NCBI GenBank assembly: GCA_037892935.1
Contig: JAYXKI010000017.1
Location: forward strand, 744,001 to 808,000
Length of the DNA: 64,000 bases
Source: Phlebopus portentosus
Taxonomy: Eukaryota; Basidiomycota; Agaricomycetes; Boletales; Boletinellaceae
Direction: 5' to 3'
Each line of letters starts with the position of its first letter. Position 1 is the first letter of the stretch. Shown in pieces: positions 47,796-64,000 of the stretch. The position numbers were made by a program, and so were the translations under genes. Below the pieces are notes generated by a model. The model did no database searches and was not told where the DNA came from. It was given only the letters and a program-made list of their open reading frames with translations.

Positions 47796-48999
47796 TCTTC
47801 GAGAACCACTACTGCCTTGTCCAACCGAGATATCTGTGACTCGTTCTTCGCGACTTAGGTGTCCAAGACTTGAAAAAAAAAATCAAAAAATTCGACAATC
47901 TTAAGGGACAGCACGAGACGCGACGGACAGGACAATGAGGGCAGCGAAGAACTGTTAACGATATCGTCTCCTCTCGGAAGGAATGAGACAACAGACAGAC
48001 ACAAGCCTGTCACCCCTGCAAGTCTGTCTGGGCTCAACTGGATCTGGTAAAAGGACCTATCCTATTCTGGATCTGGAACTAGACTGAATTACAACAACGA
48101 ACGAGACTCCCCTGAGTCCCTATCGCTTTTTGCCACTTGCGAGTTTCTAGCCATTCATTCAGAATTCAATTCGAAATAAATTGAAATTGGTTGGTGTGGA
48201 TATCGCATTCGATTGGCCATGGGGCGGAATAGCATCACGTGCGCAGTATTAGTATTAGTATTACTCATTCTCATTCCGCGTGGCCGTGACTGGGGCCTGA
48301 AGTCATACTCAATACTTTCTCTCTTTTCTTCAGGTACTCTTTTCCGATTGGACCGACTTTAATCTCTCATTTGTGTCTTTTACTGTACATAAGGGCAGGC
48401 GTGCATTCGTTCCGCAAAAGAGGACGGGCACTCTAATAATAATATTCCTGTGCAATGCAATCACGCACCAACTGATGAAGCGGGCTCAGGGCCCGATAAT
48501 CGTAATCGAGGTGCATACAGTGAGAAAGAAGAAAGTGTTTTTTTTTTTTTTTTTTTTTTTTGAGAGTCTTCTTCGATCCAGGAGAGAGACGGAGTAAAGT
48601 ATGGAGAAGTAAAAAGAAAAGTGGCTGGCGACGTAACGTAACGTAACCCATATGTTGCGACGCGTCGAGCGAGCCCAGGTATGTCACGGTATGTATTGGC
48701 GGAGCACGAGGATTGGTTTTTATCTACTTTCATGTATTAGTGGGCCCATGTTCGTACGACGTTGTATTGTTACTGGTACTGTATGTGTTCTACGTTCGGT
48801 CATTAAGGACGGTGTGAACTTGGTTTACAGCGAAAAAGAGAAATATCAGCCCGGAATAAGTTACGTGTGTGAAGTGCTTTCCGGTAGGGTCCCGTTGTGT
48901 TGCGTTATCGTTCGCGGTGCAGCCAGAGAGAGAGATCCAGAGCTGGGAGACAAAAGTAACTCCGAAGTCATCATCATCTCTTTCAAATCCTCATCTCTT
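47796..48999. other. Intergenic tract with long T homopolymer
   Basis: This is upstream flank of the ABM-like gene and 3' flank of the halogenase. The plus-strand open frame 48652-49296 is largely antisense to the halogenase C terminus. It includes the T run listed separately. Confidence 0.5.
48538..48561. repeat. Poly(T) run, about 24 nt
   Basis: An uninterrupted T homopolymer lies in intergenic DNA. There is no flanking duplication or coding remnant to suggest a retroposed poly(A) tail. It is one of several simple repeats clustered in this locus. Confidence 0.8.
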
Positions 49000-52999
<4,000 letters not shown>

Positions 53000-54392
53000 A
53001 TGGACATGGACGTCGCGCACGCGCGGCGCCTCGCAGACCTCATCGGCGCGAGCGTGGCGCGTCTGGAAGAAGAAGACGGCGACGACGACAGCAGCAGCAC
53101 CCGCAAAGTCAGACGCGAACACTCCGAGGTGCAGACGATAGTGAGCGCTGCGACGCAGCTCGCCGCACTCGTCCGCCCGCCTGCGCAGGTCTTGCTCGAG
53201 GTTGCTACGGGTGTGCGTATCAATACTATTCACGGACCTTACAACGAACTAAGTAACTAACTAACAAACTAACTACCTAATTCACATTCTTTACTTCCCC
53301 TCCCCGCACGCGCAGTTCGCGCTCTCAGCAGCCCTCCGGCTCGTCGTCGAGGCGAACGTGCCAGAGGTCATCCGCGCGCTCACCGACCGCTCTCAAGCTC
53401 CCAGTGCAGATGATTCTGGAGTTGGCTTGATCGAGGAGGGAAATGACTTTTTAGGAGAGAGGGATGCCGAAGGCGCTTCGATCGGCGATATCTCGAGATT
53501 GTGCGGCGTTGAGGCTGGTAAGCTCGGTACGTCTCTATTTTATTTTATTTATTTCTATTCATTTTACTTTACTTTTACCTTTGTTTCTGTCTCGCTTCTG
53601 TAACTAATATCGATTTCGAGAGAGGTGTTTGTATCCTTCCTTCCTTCCTTCCTTCCTTCCTTCCTTCCTTCCTTCCTTCCTTCCTTCCTTCCTTCCTTCC
53701 TTCCTCTCCAACCGATTTTCGTGTCCTGTCCTTCGGCGCGAACGTCCGTACCGCATATACCCACATATAATCGTCGTTTCTTGAAAATAACCTCTTTTTC
53801 TTCCAATTCCAATTCTAATTCCAATTCCGATCTTCCACTTTCTCCACCGTATTTTTCTATCGAAGAAAACGATGTACCAACGACTCTAACTAATCTTATA
53901 TGTTGACATCTAAACTCTAAAAACAGAACGGATCCTCCGCCTCCTCGCAACGCACCACATCTTCGTCGAGTGTCCCGCGGAAGCCTCTTCCACCGAATCT
54001 ATATCGAATAATCCAGAGAAAGAGCCCGGAGCGGGAGGAGGAGAAGCGCGCTTTGCGAATAACAGGCTGAGCGCTGCGCTCGACTCGGGCGTGCCGTTGG
54101 AGGATGTACTCCTTGGCCATCCTTCCTCTTCGGAAGTGGATTTGGATCCTGCTTCACTATCTGCAACGAGGAAGCGATGGGCGGCGAAGTATGGTGCGGA
54201 GGCGCCCGGGGCGGGGTTGGCTGCGCTCGTGGGGATACTGTGAGTCGGTTTGCTGCTCATGTATATTCATTCGAGGAACGTCGGACGAGAAGGGCTGTGC
54301 TCTCGCTCCCATGTTTCTGCGTGTCTTCTTTTTTCCCTTCCATTCAAAAGACGGTCTACAGAGCTAGAGACTAACTCCCCCGTTCTCCCCCC

Positions 54393-54424
<32 letters not shown>

Positions 54425-55954
54425 TGATTATAGGACGGACGAGTCGATGTTCCATATGACAGCACTCACGGAGGTCCTTCTGGGTACTGCTACTGCTACT
54501 GCTACTGCTTCCCATCCCACCTCCGCCAATGTATCCAAAGGCGGGGAAAAGGGAGCTGAAAAAACCAATGAAAATGAAAACGAAAACGAAACTCTTGGAC
54601 TAAATCACGACTCCGAGTCGCCGTTCCTCGCACCCTTCGCGCGCGCGCGCGCGCTCCCGCACACGACGATGTTCGAGTGGCTCGGCCTCCCCGCGAACGC
54701 GCACAGGCTGCACCGCTTCGGGTGCGCGATGCGCGGGATGAACGCGCTCGAGCGCGAGGGCGCTATACTCAAAGGTGGGGGGGCGTGGGACGTTCTTTAC
54801 CGAAAAAACACACACACTAACATAATAATTACATTCACGTTCACGTTCCCATCCTTCAATACTAAACGGAACGGGACGGAACTGAACGGAACTGATGTAC
54901 TTTGATAACGGCGTTACGTGCGTTAGGTTTCGACTTTACGGCCCTCCCGCCTGGGTCGGTCGTCGTCGACGTGGGGGGCGGCGTCGGCGCCGCGTCGCTC
55001 CCCGTCCTCCGCGCGAACGCGCATCTGAGGCTCGTGGTGCAGGATACGGAGGAGGTCGTGCGCGTCGCGCCCGGTGTGAGTACTCTTTTTTTTTTTTTTT
55101 TTACTTTACTGTAGACAGACAACGAATGCTGATCAATGTTATGTGTGTGTTTCTGTGCGACAGTTCTGGGAGAGACATTACCCCGAAGCGCTCCATTCCG
55201 GTCGAGTGAAGTTCGAGGAGCAGGATTTCTTCGAGGAGCAGCCGCATCCGGGGGACTACTTTCCTGAATGCGGTACAGGCGGTACAGGGGGAAAAAAGAG
55301 CGCTTATGTGTACCTCCTGAGGATGATAGCGCATAACTGGGGCGACAGCCGCTGTCTGCGCATTTTGGAACGTCTGCGCGGCGCGGTGGGGGAGGGGGAG
55401 ACGAAGTTGGTGCTTGTGGATAGCGTGCTGATGCCTGCTTGTCGGAGTCGCGGTCGGGGTCGGAGCGAGTACTGCAAGGACCGGGACTCGAGTATGGACG
55501 TGGACGCCGGTGTGGACCCAATGACGCACGATCGCACCGGCGCGAAAGAAATAAGGAAAAGCATGACGAAGATTAGAGAAGCGCCCGAGCCTCTCCTCCC
55601 GAACTGGGGAGCGGCGAACGCACTGGCGTACAAACTCGATCTCATCGTACGTACGTCCCTCTTACCACTGAACACCCTCATTTTTTTTTACTCGTCTCGA
55701 TCATTATATTAATCGTTTTTATATAATAACGATAATCTTTATTAACGTAACGGTAGATGCTCGCGAACCACAACGCACTCGAACGCACGCTGCCCCACTT
55801 CCGCTCCCTCCTTTCTCGCGCGGGGTGGGAGATCGTCGAAGTGCACACGCAGGATGAGGGAGGTGCGGGTGCGGGCGCGGGTGCGGGTGCGGGTGCGGGT
55901 GCGGGTGCGGGGGAGAGCTGGATGTCGCAGATCGTGGCTGTTCCTACTGCCTAA
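53000..55954 (+). CDS. COMT-type SAM-dependent O-methyltransferase
   Basis: This is a small-molecule O-methyltransferase of the plant-COMT-like class that transfers a methyl group from SAM to phenolic hydroxyls. The start ATG is at 53000 (MDMDVAHARRLADLI). Exon 1 ends at 53212 and exon 2 begins FALSAALRLVVEANVPEVI. Further exons give the dimerisation/winged-helix part (LERILRLLATHHIF, MFEWLGLPANAHRLHRFGCAMRGM). The SAM motif is VVVDVGGGVGAASLP near 54950. RMIAHNWGDSRCLRILERL carries the catalytic His. The last exon, MLANHNALERTLPHFRSLLSRAGW, is the family's C-terminal signature, and the stop is at 55952-55954. Seven or eight exons are needed. Coding low-complexity insertions are present: TATATATAS, a NENENENE stretch, and AGAGAGAG near the C terminus from a GGTGCG repeat. 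Introns hold a TTCC array and C/T runs. The conserved core looks intact. Confidence 0.88.
53634..53705. repeat. (TTCC)n tetranucleotide microsatellite, about 18 units
   Basis: Uninterrupted TTCC repeats of about 72 bp lie within an intron of the O-methyltransferase, pyrimidine-rich on the coding strand. Confidence 0.95.
54388..54425. repeat. C-run followed by T-run in O-methyltransferase intron
   Basis: About 13 C followed by about 25 T precede the acceptor TTGATTATAG|GACGGACGAG. It may act as an extended polypyrimidine tract. Confidence 0.85.
55862..55911. repeat. (GGTGCG)n coding hexanucleotide repeat
   Basis: About eight imperfect GGTGCG/GGGCGC units encode alternating Gly-Ala (GAGAGAGA) just before ESWMSQIVAVPTA at the end of the O-methyltransferase. 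Confidence 0.9.
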
Positions 55955-56807
55955 GAAAGAGTCTAGGACGGTGTGCATGCATGCAGTACAATACAGTACT
56001 TATTCGAGTCCTGCCGTTTTCGAAGAGACTGAGCTATAGATTAACTTTACCGATATTCTCTTAACTTGTTCGTGGTTCTCGTAGAGTCTAGGCTAGGCTA
56101 GTCGTAGTTCCCACATAGATCAGAGTGAGCCAGTAATAGTAGTAGCAACTTGCGCAGTACGTTTCCCTCTGTCTGCTGGACGGAAAGATTCCATCGTCCT
56201 TCCGTCTCTGGCTTTTTACATAAATAGTAACTACAAGCCAAAATAATCTCCAAATTGTCTCTCAGTGCCTAGCAGCGGAGAGGGCAAACACAAAACGATC
56301 ATACGTACACCTGTGTACAGTATCGATATCTGCGTGAATTACAGACATTCTATAAGATCATCGTCGAGGTGGTGGTGGAGACAAGGAAAGGTATAAAGGC
56401 ACAGAAAGAAAAGAACAGAGGCATACTGTACAAAGAACCTGAAAATTGAATCGGTAGCGTTAGAGTACTTTTACAAGGCGACGAGCAGTGAACAAAGAGG
56501 AGTCTAAGAAAAGGGGAGAGGAGAACGGGTCGTGAACGTACATAAGTACGTATCCCTAGGTAAGTCATATGTGTGTGTGAATTCGTAGAGATCCAGAAGA
56601 GAGAATAGAACTAGAGTATGAAAGATGAAAGATAGCAATGTGAATAGCAAGGAATTACCGAAATGTGAGAAGCGCGGGGAAAACAAAGAGGCAAGCAAGA
56701 AGCCAACCGGTATGGGTATGCAAGAGCGGGGCAGTAATGAATCGAGAATGAAGAAGTCATGCATACGAAGGCTCAGCCTAAGTACACATATACGCATGTA
56801 TGCGCCT
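55955..56807. other. Intergenic region between convergent genes
   Basis: This holds 3' flanks of the O-methyltransferase and the F-box gene. No supported gene is seen. Confidence 0.5.
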
Positions 56808-59800
56808 CTAGAACTCAAATTCCTCCTCGTTCGCTTGAGACAGTCCACTATCGCCTTCTTCGTTTTGATCATCTTCGTTCTCTTCGTCTTCGTCATCATC
56901 GTCATCATTGGCGGATTTCCTGCAAGAAAGCGGGTACTCGTGCCCTACGAAGCTCATCACGCTATCGCACGTCCCAAGCACATCAGTATACACCTACCAG
57001 AGAAAAACGAACACAAAAAAAGGGCTGCGAAAACTCACTAGATCGTCCCATCCGCACACCCGACAACGACCTCCTCATGGGTCAATTGCATCGACATCGG
57101 GTTCATAGCAGGCGTCGCGAGGCCCTGGAACTTCGCCGGGAAGCTTCCATACACGCCCTTCACGCTCGCAGCTAATTGTTGTTGAAGTGAGTGTAAGACT
57201 GCAGGAGAAGTAATGTCTTTGTCTTTGTCTTCGTCTAGAGAGGGAAGGGTGGCGAGTGCGCCCCAGACGCCGGAAAGCTCCGTGATGGAGGTGCTGAATT
57301 GTGTTGGGTCGGTGTCTTTGCTATTGTTATTGGTAGGAGCAACAGCATCGAGAGCGAGTGAAGGTTGTGGAGGAAAGGAAGGGATGGTGTCAGCGTCGGG
57401 TTCGGGGACGTCGTCGCGATGTGTAGATATGAAGATCTGATTCGAACGACAGAAAAGCGTTTAGGAGCCAGAACAAAACGATAAAACTTCCGAGATAAAA
57501 CTCACCCGACGATCAGCACCCGCTCGACTACTAAACCTCGTAGCAGTGACGACTCTCCTTTTTTGCGCATCCACGCACCCAAGCGCAACATCTGGAGTCT
57601 CTACAACAGCCACAAGCTTCGGCGGCGCAGTCAGCACTGCCGCCTGCCCGAACCGGACAGCAAATAGCGGAGTCGCAGGTGAACCCATCGCCGACCCGCT
57701 CCTCGACGAGGTAGACATGGAGAACGGGGAGGAGGAGGAACCGGAGAGCGGTGTCATCGGTAGAGATGGCCGTGGACCAACACCGCCTGGACGTGAGGAA
57801 TTGGATATACTGAGCACCTTTTTGCGCGGACCGCCGATGGAGGATGTTGAGCGTGCAAGCGGGCTGACGAGGGATTGACGGCCTCCTTTGATGCTCGCTC
57901 GAGTGGACACAGGAGAAGAAGAGGAGACAGCGGTTGGACTTGCTATCGATGATGATTCTTCCGATTGCTGTTGCTGACCACTTTCGGTCCATTGGAGGTG
58001 AAGGATGATTGATTTCGTTGCACACTGATAAATGGTTAACGTGGGATGAATAAGTTGAGAGATGAGAGGGAACGTACAGTCATTTGAGTGCCTTTTGCTG
58101 CGAACCATCTTCAAAGCAGTCTCGTTCAGAAAACACAGTCTTACGAGTTGAGAAAAAGATATAACATACTGAAGCATATTATCCGGGGCACGACCGACAT
58201 TGAACAATTTCGCATTAAGTACGGGGTCGCCACCACCAAGTTCAGAAAGCTTAAATTGCGAGATCATCTCGCGTTTCACTAAACATCCATCAATCAAACC
58301 TCCTCAGAAGAAACTCCTTACTGACAATCTCAACACTCACCAATAGAAAAGACCCTAACGATCCCATCAATCGTCACACTAACAATCCTCTCCCCCGTCT
58401 CTGCATCCCCACTGATAATCTGCACACCAATATTGACCGTCGTCTGCTGCCCAAATCGCACGATCTTGGTCCCGGTGCGCCAGTCCCAGCAAACGAGAGC
58501 CTTATCAGCGCCTGCTGAGACGAGGCGACGTGAGGAGAGTGCGACGGCGCGAATACCGTTGAGGTGCCCGGCGAGTTGTTGGAGTGGGTTGTAGGTTACC
58601 GAGGAATAGAGATGAACGCGTCTGGAGGGGGGTAGATGAGCGGGTTAAGTTGGTTCAAGAGGTTAGATGTCTGGGATGCTTACCCAACATCGTGGAATCC
58701 TGCAACGAAAACCTCTACAAAATAGTGCAAAGACAAGAAGCTTCAGTACAAAAGCTGATAGCAACCAGAATCGCCGAGAAACACGCACCTTCCTCCAACA
58801 AAAAGTCAATACAACTAACCGGCTTCTTCACCTGTATACACTTCTTCATCTCGCCCGTCTCGATATCCCAGAACCGAATAGTCTCATCATACGAGCCACT
58901 AATAAGTCTCTTGCCTTCATTCCCATCATCGCCATTTATCACCGTCAACCAAAGGAGAGCAACAAAGGTAGTAAGTTTAAGCAATAAAGACAGGAGTCAG
59001 TCCTTATTCTTGACGAGGGAAGATTAAAAAAAAAAGGAAGACGCACCTCGCAAAAGCAGCGTCGTACAGAAGTTCGTATGTCCATTGAGGAACCTCAGAG
59101 TCTGCGGGACGCCATAATGGAAGTTCGCCTCTCGGTGGTGGAGTGAGCGGTATAGCGGTTCCCTAAAAGCCCATAATAAATTCAACCAATCAACACGCGT
59201 TGACAAACATTCCACAAAGCAATGATATCAAATGCAGAGAAGGATACGAACCATCCTTCAGGTGTAGGCGGAGGCTTCAGAGGGACGGGGTCCGTAGCGG
59301 TCAGGAGCAAGCAGTGGTATCGCCATATTGCAGGGTTGTGCACTAGCGCTTGCCATTTTTTGGATACCTGTGGACGAGACGAACGGGACCTTATCAGTAT
59401 CAGTACCAAACATAATCACTTAAATCTAGTATCCTCGCTCTTTTAGAATATCCCGGATACAAGAACGAACAAAGGCGAGAGCAAGAGGAATATGCTATGG
59501 GATAGGAAAACGAGATGCAAGGGACGTACACTCTCAACGCCTAACAGCTCGTTCACAGAGAGGTACTTGAATATCTTGATCGATAATTCAGGAGCGAGGT
59601 TCCCAACGATATCAAAGGTGCTCTTGAGATATCGTTCCAAGAGACCGATCTGTGTGCGGATGTCTCCTGGCATACAGGCTAGGAAGACAATCAAAGTGAA
59701 GTTAGTTGTTGGAGCAGCGCAAATCGGAAGGGGAGGGAGAAGACGTACATTCTAGGATGATCGCCAGTCTTCGTTACAAAGGAAAAATAAAAAAGGGCAA

Positions 59801-61649
59801 AAGGTCAGAAAAGATACTCGAAGGAGTTTTGAGCGCATACATACAACTTGACACGATCGTTCATCTTCAAGACCTTCACCGCCTTTCTTACCTCAACCTC
59901 ATCAAACTTTCCTCTTCCCATCCCTCGCAGAACCGTAGCCAGGTCCATTTCCTCTCCCCCTTTTCCTATCAGATTACCATAACCATTCCCGAGCTTGCGC
60001 TGAACGAGTAAGTTGTCCCGTTCCATCTCGCGTTCGTGCACGCGGGCACGCTCGTTCTCAAGTTCTCCGCGGAGGATGCGGAGCTCGGCTTGTAAGGCGT
60101 GCAGTTGCGCTGCGGATGCTCCGTGTGCTTGTTCGAGTAGACGGCGGTACTGCGTCATGGAGCGAGCGTGCAGATCCTTGAGGTGTGTAAGCGCCTCGAG
60201 AAACTAAAGGCAATGAAGAACAGGATAGTGTTAGTTAACTCCGTTCCTCATCAAAGTGAGAGCTTGAAGAGGAAGACAGACCTCTTCGTCAACAGCCCCA
60301 TCCTCCGTCTGCGTAATCATATCGAACGAAACGTCTCCATCTCCATCAAACCGGTCATCCCACACGCTAGCAGATCCATTGAACGAAAGCTCGGTAGCTT
60401 CGAACTGAGGGGTGAAACGCGTCGGCGAGTCCCCAGCACCCCGGAGCATTGAGGAACTCTGACAAGTGCGCAACCCGCGATTCGGCGAGCCGTTTGCGTT
60501 TGCGTTGGAGAATCCGTTGAGAGGACCGATTGTCGAGTGCGTCGCGTTCGTAGCGTTCGTCGATGCAGATGCGTGACGCGGAGTCTGAGTCTGGTGGAGC
60601 GGGCTCTTCGAATTGCCAGGGGTGCGTTTCGCGTTTGGCGTAGACGGATTTTGTCGTTGTTGCTTCGTAGGCGAGTTCTTAGGTGGCATACACAAACTCG
60701 AGAGCGACATCTGGGATGACTTTGACTTGAGGTTCTTTGCTCCCTGAGCCTGGTCCTTCCGACCAGGGCTTGGCGAAGGCGTCGTCGGTTGCTGTGCTGC
60801 ACCGGGAGGGTTGAGTTTCGATTTGACTGGCGTTGGGGAGACGTTGAACGAGTTGACACGCGAGCGCAGGCCGGCTTCAAGTCCAGGTGGCGGGGACTTC
60901 ACAGGCGTGGTTGAGATTGAGATGCCATCCGGGGCTGTGGGTGCAGGAGGCGTGTTGGAACGTGTCGAAATCGGGAATGCGATACCCTGTACGTGTGCTG
61001 TGGAGTTTGACTTTATGTTTACGCTTGAACTCGAGTTGGTACGTCGGTTAAGAGCCGCCGCCTTAGGTATCGAGCTTGAGAGACGCTTGTTCGTATTCGC
61101 ATTAGACGGGATAGGCGTGGCGTCGGGCGAGCGAGCGTTCTTCAGATTCCTGTTCGACATCGACATCGATATGGACAGCAAGTCCTCATCCTCATCGTCC
61201 ATCGCTTCTGAGATGGAAGAAGTAGAGATGGAGGAAGTCAACATGAAGCTAGATGGACGCGTCGCTGAGATACGTTTCAGATAACGATTATTGTTGTTCG
61301 GGCTCGCCCTCGACGCTCCAGAGCTAGACTTGGTGTCCTTCCAGCTCATCGTGCGCGTCAACCGTGTAGGCGACGGTGCGCGTACAGTCTCCGACTGCTC
61401 AGACTCCGCGGTATCGGATGCTCCACTGCCAGATACACTTCTCGAATGAGCGATACCAGCAGATGGTGGGCGAATTTTGCTGTTACTTTCTGTCCCTACT
61501 TTGGATAACGAGCTCATCGTGCTCATCGTACGCGTCCTCGTTACACGCGTCGATGTGATACTCGGAGCAGCAGATCTAACACTACCAACTGTACTATCTG
61601 CATGCGATATGCGTCTCGATGCCGTCGACGGCGTCTGACGAGATGCCAT
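56808..61649 (-). CDS. F-box and WD40-repeat protein
   Basis: This is a putative SCF ubiquitin-ligase substrate receptor. The start ATG at 61647-61649 gives [15 protein letters not shown] and a Ser/Thr/Pro-rich region of about 470 residues with many S/T-P sites (exon to 60294). A coiled-coil exon follows ([33 protein letters not shown]). The F-box is [43 protein letters not shown] repeats include [80 protein letters not shown] and [16 protein letters not shown] low-complexity Ser/Pro insertion sits inside the propeller region (57.7-58.0 kb). A last blade, [19 protein letters not shown], precedes an acidic tail ([19 protein letters not shown]) ending at 56808. At about 1300 residues it is large for the class. 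The N-terminal disordered half is likely phosphorylated. Confidence 0.88.
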
Positions 61650-63289
61650 CACAACGGCTTAAAACCAAGAAACGAGGAATGAAAAAAGAAAATGGGAGAA
61701 AAACAAGAAAATATTGAGGTCGACGATTGGATTCAAGAGAACGCGTTCAGGGCGCGTCGGGTAGTAAACTGGGTCACGTGTACCGGAATCAATCTCAGTA
61801 TTTTTTTATTTTTTATTTTACTGCTGAGTTTCAGCGTTGTTCTTTCTTGTCTGTCACCACTGGCAGACCGTATTCTTGGTTTCGGAGCGATAACGAGCTC
61901 AAGATTAGAGTACCATCGATGATGAGTTTCGCTGGAGATATGAAGGCTTTTCTATCAGCTCTCATCAGTGCTAAGCTAATGCAACGTGTAGACCAGGCTG
62001 CACTCAGATTTGTAATTGATATTGAGTTGGTAAGGTATTGTTCCACTTCATTCATATTAGACCTAACGGTAATATTACTCCTTTGTAGGCCTAATAAGCT
62101 CTAGTTCTGCCCATACTTTTCAGGATTGTCGTCTTGCCATTCTGTCGTCTGCTAGTCTGCATCGGGAAGTGCTTGTTGATCGGTATGAGAATCTTGGTCG
62201 ACGGAAACAAATTTCCTGAATGCTTCATCATCTGGCTTCACGTTTGGCCCTCTATCCGAGTTGATATACGATTACCCGAGTCACTTAGTACTTTCAATAC
62301 TTTGGTATTCCAACCGTAACCTGAGCCAGGGTGCGAATGCCTCATCTTCTCCCGCGTTGCCTTTAATTTGGCCCAGGCGGATGCGAACTGCCTCGTGTTC
62401 GTGCTTTCCTTCTGACTCGTTGCACGCTCGTGTTACTGATTTGTGGATATACCTGTCTTCACATGGTCACGCGTCCGATACTTCTGGATCAGGCCTTCCT
62501 TGATGGGATATCAATTCCCTCGTCCCTGTCAAAGCACGAAGATGTCCCAATCTTCTTGGATGTTAATCGTACCGTCGGCAGGTTATGTGCTATCTCTTTA
62601 GTATCCTGGATTCTCAAGACGCTTCCGTGCAATAGATTTTTTTCTAAGCCTCGCTCTTCCGCTTCCCTCTCTCTGTTGTGCTCGTCACGGGTTATTGAAT
62701 CTTGATATATGTACAACGCACGTTGTTTATCTCTCTGTCTGTCCTTTTGCAGGGTCCATGCACATACACATGCCCAGGGTCCAGGCCCACCATCCTTAGA
62801 CGCTCAGACGGCCCAGGGTCGATTCGCTTTGACCTGCGTAGCTTCGTAGCTTCGCTCTTTCTACTCCGTGCGCTTTGGTGCTTCTTGCTTTTTCTCTTCT
62901 TCTTCCGTACCATCTAAGCGAGGACGGAGATGAGACGAAGACGATCGAGGTACAATTCGAAGCTTAGGCGAATGAATTATAGAAGCCCCGAGGCCCTTTG
63001 GACTCTGAGTCAATGCGTGTATCCATATCATCTCGTCGAGACGTGCTCGGGTATGTATATTCATTGTCGTTTGCTTTTGCTTTTTAATTGCTTCGCTTTT
63101 GCAGATCTGACTGTTGAGGACCAGGGCGGGCCCGAAGTCGTCGAGGGTCTATAAATCTCGAGCGAGGACTTAGGACCCCCTCTTCAGCTCGCACTTCTCC
63201 CTTCCGTCTTGCGAGCTTCTTTGTCCCAGACTGCTTCTAAGCCTACTGCGTCTGTGCACTTCCGAACCTACGAGTATAAAGTTCCTCAA
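61650..63289. other. Divergent promoter region, F-box gene / HMG-box gene
   Basis: About 1.6 kb has no recognised gene. Short open frames (61727-62104, 62430-62705) lack motifs. The end is C/T-rich and probably the HMG gene leader. Confidence 0.5.
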
Positions 63290-64000
63290 ATGTCGGTGAC
63301 GATACCTCGCATGCGTGACGCTGCCACCACCGGTTCTACTCCGACTGCGTCCGCCGGGTTCGCCGAGATGCAAAGGAAAGTGGACGCGGATGGTGTTGAT
63401 AGTGAATCAGGTGCGAGCGCGACGCGCCTGGAGTTTCGCCTGTTCAGCACACTGATCATCTATTCCGTATCCTTTTTCTAATAGGACGTGATACTATAGC
63501 AGCTATGGATGTCTTTCGTTCTCGTATGGGACATACATCTCACGGGAGCACCGAATCTCGCGAGCCTGCGTCACTCAAAGTCGGGGACGCGAAGGCTCCC
63601 GCGACATCGATGCCAACGCCCTCACCGTCACCCAATACACCTGTCCAGCCTCTTCCCTCCTCCCTTCCCATCTCTCTCCCTTCACCAGAATCACTTTCGG
63701 CGTCCCTCCATCTTTCACTTCCCTCTCCCCATGGCGCTGTGCCGGACCCTGCCTCTGGAGTAAACAACTCGGAAGTGTCTTCAAAACGACAGAGACAGCA
63801 ACAAAAGCGGAAACACATCTCGCTGAACCATCCTTCGCATCCGCGTACGAACCCGGCGCACATTCCTCGTCCTCGGAACGCGTTTATCCTCTTCAGATCT
63901 TGGGCACTTTCTTCCGGCCTACTCTCCTCCTCCTCTTCCTCTTCTGCACGTTCCAACCCCAACCCGGTCAAGATCAAAGGAACGGGACCAGGACCAAAGA
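63290..64000 (+). CDS. HMG-box (MATA_HMG-like) transcription factor, 3' partial
   Basis: This is a putative DNA-binding regulator cut by the window end. The likely start is the ATG at 63290 (MSVTIPRMRDAATTGSTPT). Exon 1 ends after SES(G) at 63410 with a GTGCGA donor. The acceptor CTAATAG at 63484 joins in phase to GRDTIAAMDVFRSRMGHTS. A Ser/Pro-rich stretch follows, then a basic segment (SSKRQRQQQKRKHISL), then HIPRPRNAFILFRSWA, the first helix of a fungal HMG box of the mating-type/Ste11/Prf1 class (RPxNAFxLFR). A Ser-rich stretch (LLSSSSSSSARSNPN) interrupts the box or marks an unrecognised intron. The rest lies outside the window. Such factors often control sexual development; which one this is cannot be decided. 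Confidence 0.75.

Noticed and set aside
53625..53950. Open frames with repeated Ser-Phe-Leu-Pro or Glu-Gly-Arg-Lys.
   Set aside because: They are translations of the TTCC microsatellite inside an O-methyltransferase intron.

Overview
This window is nuclear DNA from a filamentous basidiomycete, most likely an Agaricomycete. Its genes are split by many short GT-AG introns (about 50-60 nt) on both strands. The gene families also fit: a basidiomycete-type flavin halogenase, a COMT-like O-methyltransferase, a secreted GH13 amylase with CBM20, a PDR-type ABC transporter and a fungal F-box/WD40 protein. There is no sign of operons, phage, plasmid or CRISPR. All multi-exon models were joined by eye from reading frame, splice sites and family motifs, so gene ends are firmer than every internal junction.

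Layout. 0-8.8 kb: 3' part of an Old Yellow Enzyme (OYE) gene, ribosomal protein L38 (minus strand, missed by simple ORF calling), a gene-poor tract, and a C2H2 zinc-finger factor. 10.7-13 kb: a HAD-type dehalogenase-like hydrolase and an AT-hook protein. 13.9-16.7 kb: secreted alpha-amylase. 18.2-21.4 kb: a second OYE and a DsbA-like thioredoxin-fold protein. 23.3-25.3 kb: a fungal protein with one C2H2 finger. 26.2-31.7 kb: a PDR/ABCG transporter. 32.2-35.4 kb: NOP4, a ribosome-biogenesis RRM protein. 36.3-38.7 kb: a secreted T1/U2-type ribonuclease and an alcohol dehydrogenase. 42.4-44.3 kb: an FAD monooxygenase. 45.4-47.8 kb: a nuclear-looking unknown protein and a small ABM-like monooxygenase candidate. 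49-56 kb: a flavin-dependent halogenase and an O-methyltransferase, divergently transcribed. 56.8-61.6 kb: an F-box/WD40 protein. 63.3 kb to the end: an HMG-box gene cut by the window edge.

The most interesting locus is 49-56 kb. Halogenase and O-methyltransferase share a 1.2-kb intergenic region, which suggests a small pathway making a chlorinated, methoxylated (probably aromatic) metabolite. FAD monooxygenase, ABM-like, alcohol dehydrogenase, OYE and ABC transporter genes lie elsewhere in the window. The halogenase carries an exact 26-bp tandem duplication that shifts the frame just before its WxWxIP motif, and a long glycine tract from a trinucleotide repeat. Simple repeats are concentrated in this locus. 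As read, the halogenase is therefore a very recently broken or polymorphic allele, or it relies on unusual splicing.

Other points of note are two likely GC-AG introns, an intron without stops or frame change, a first exon holding only the start codon, and an ABC transporter with an altered NBD1 signature and an unusual basic, AT-hook-like N-terminal region.
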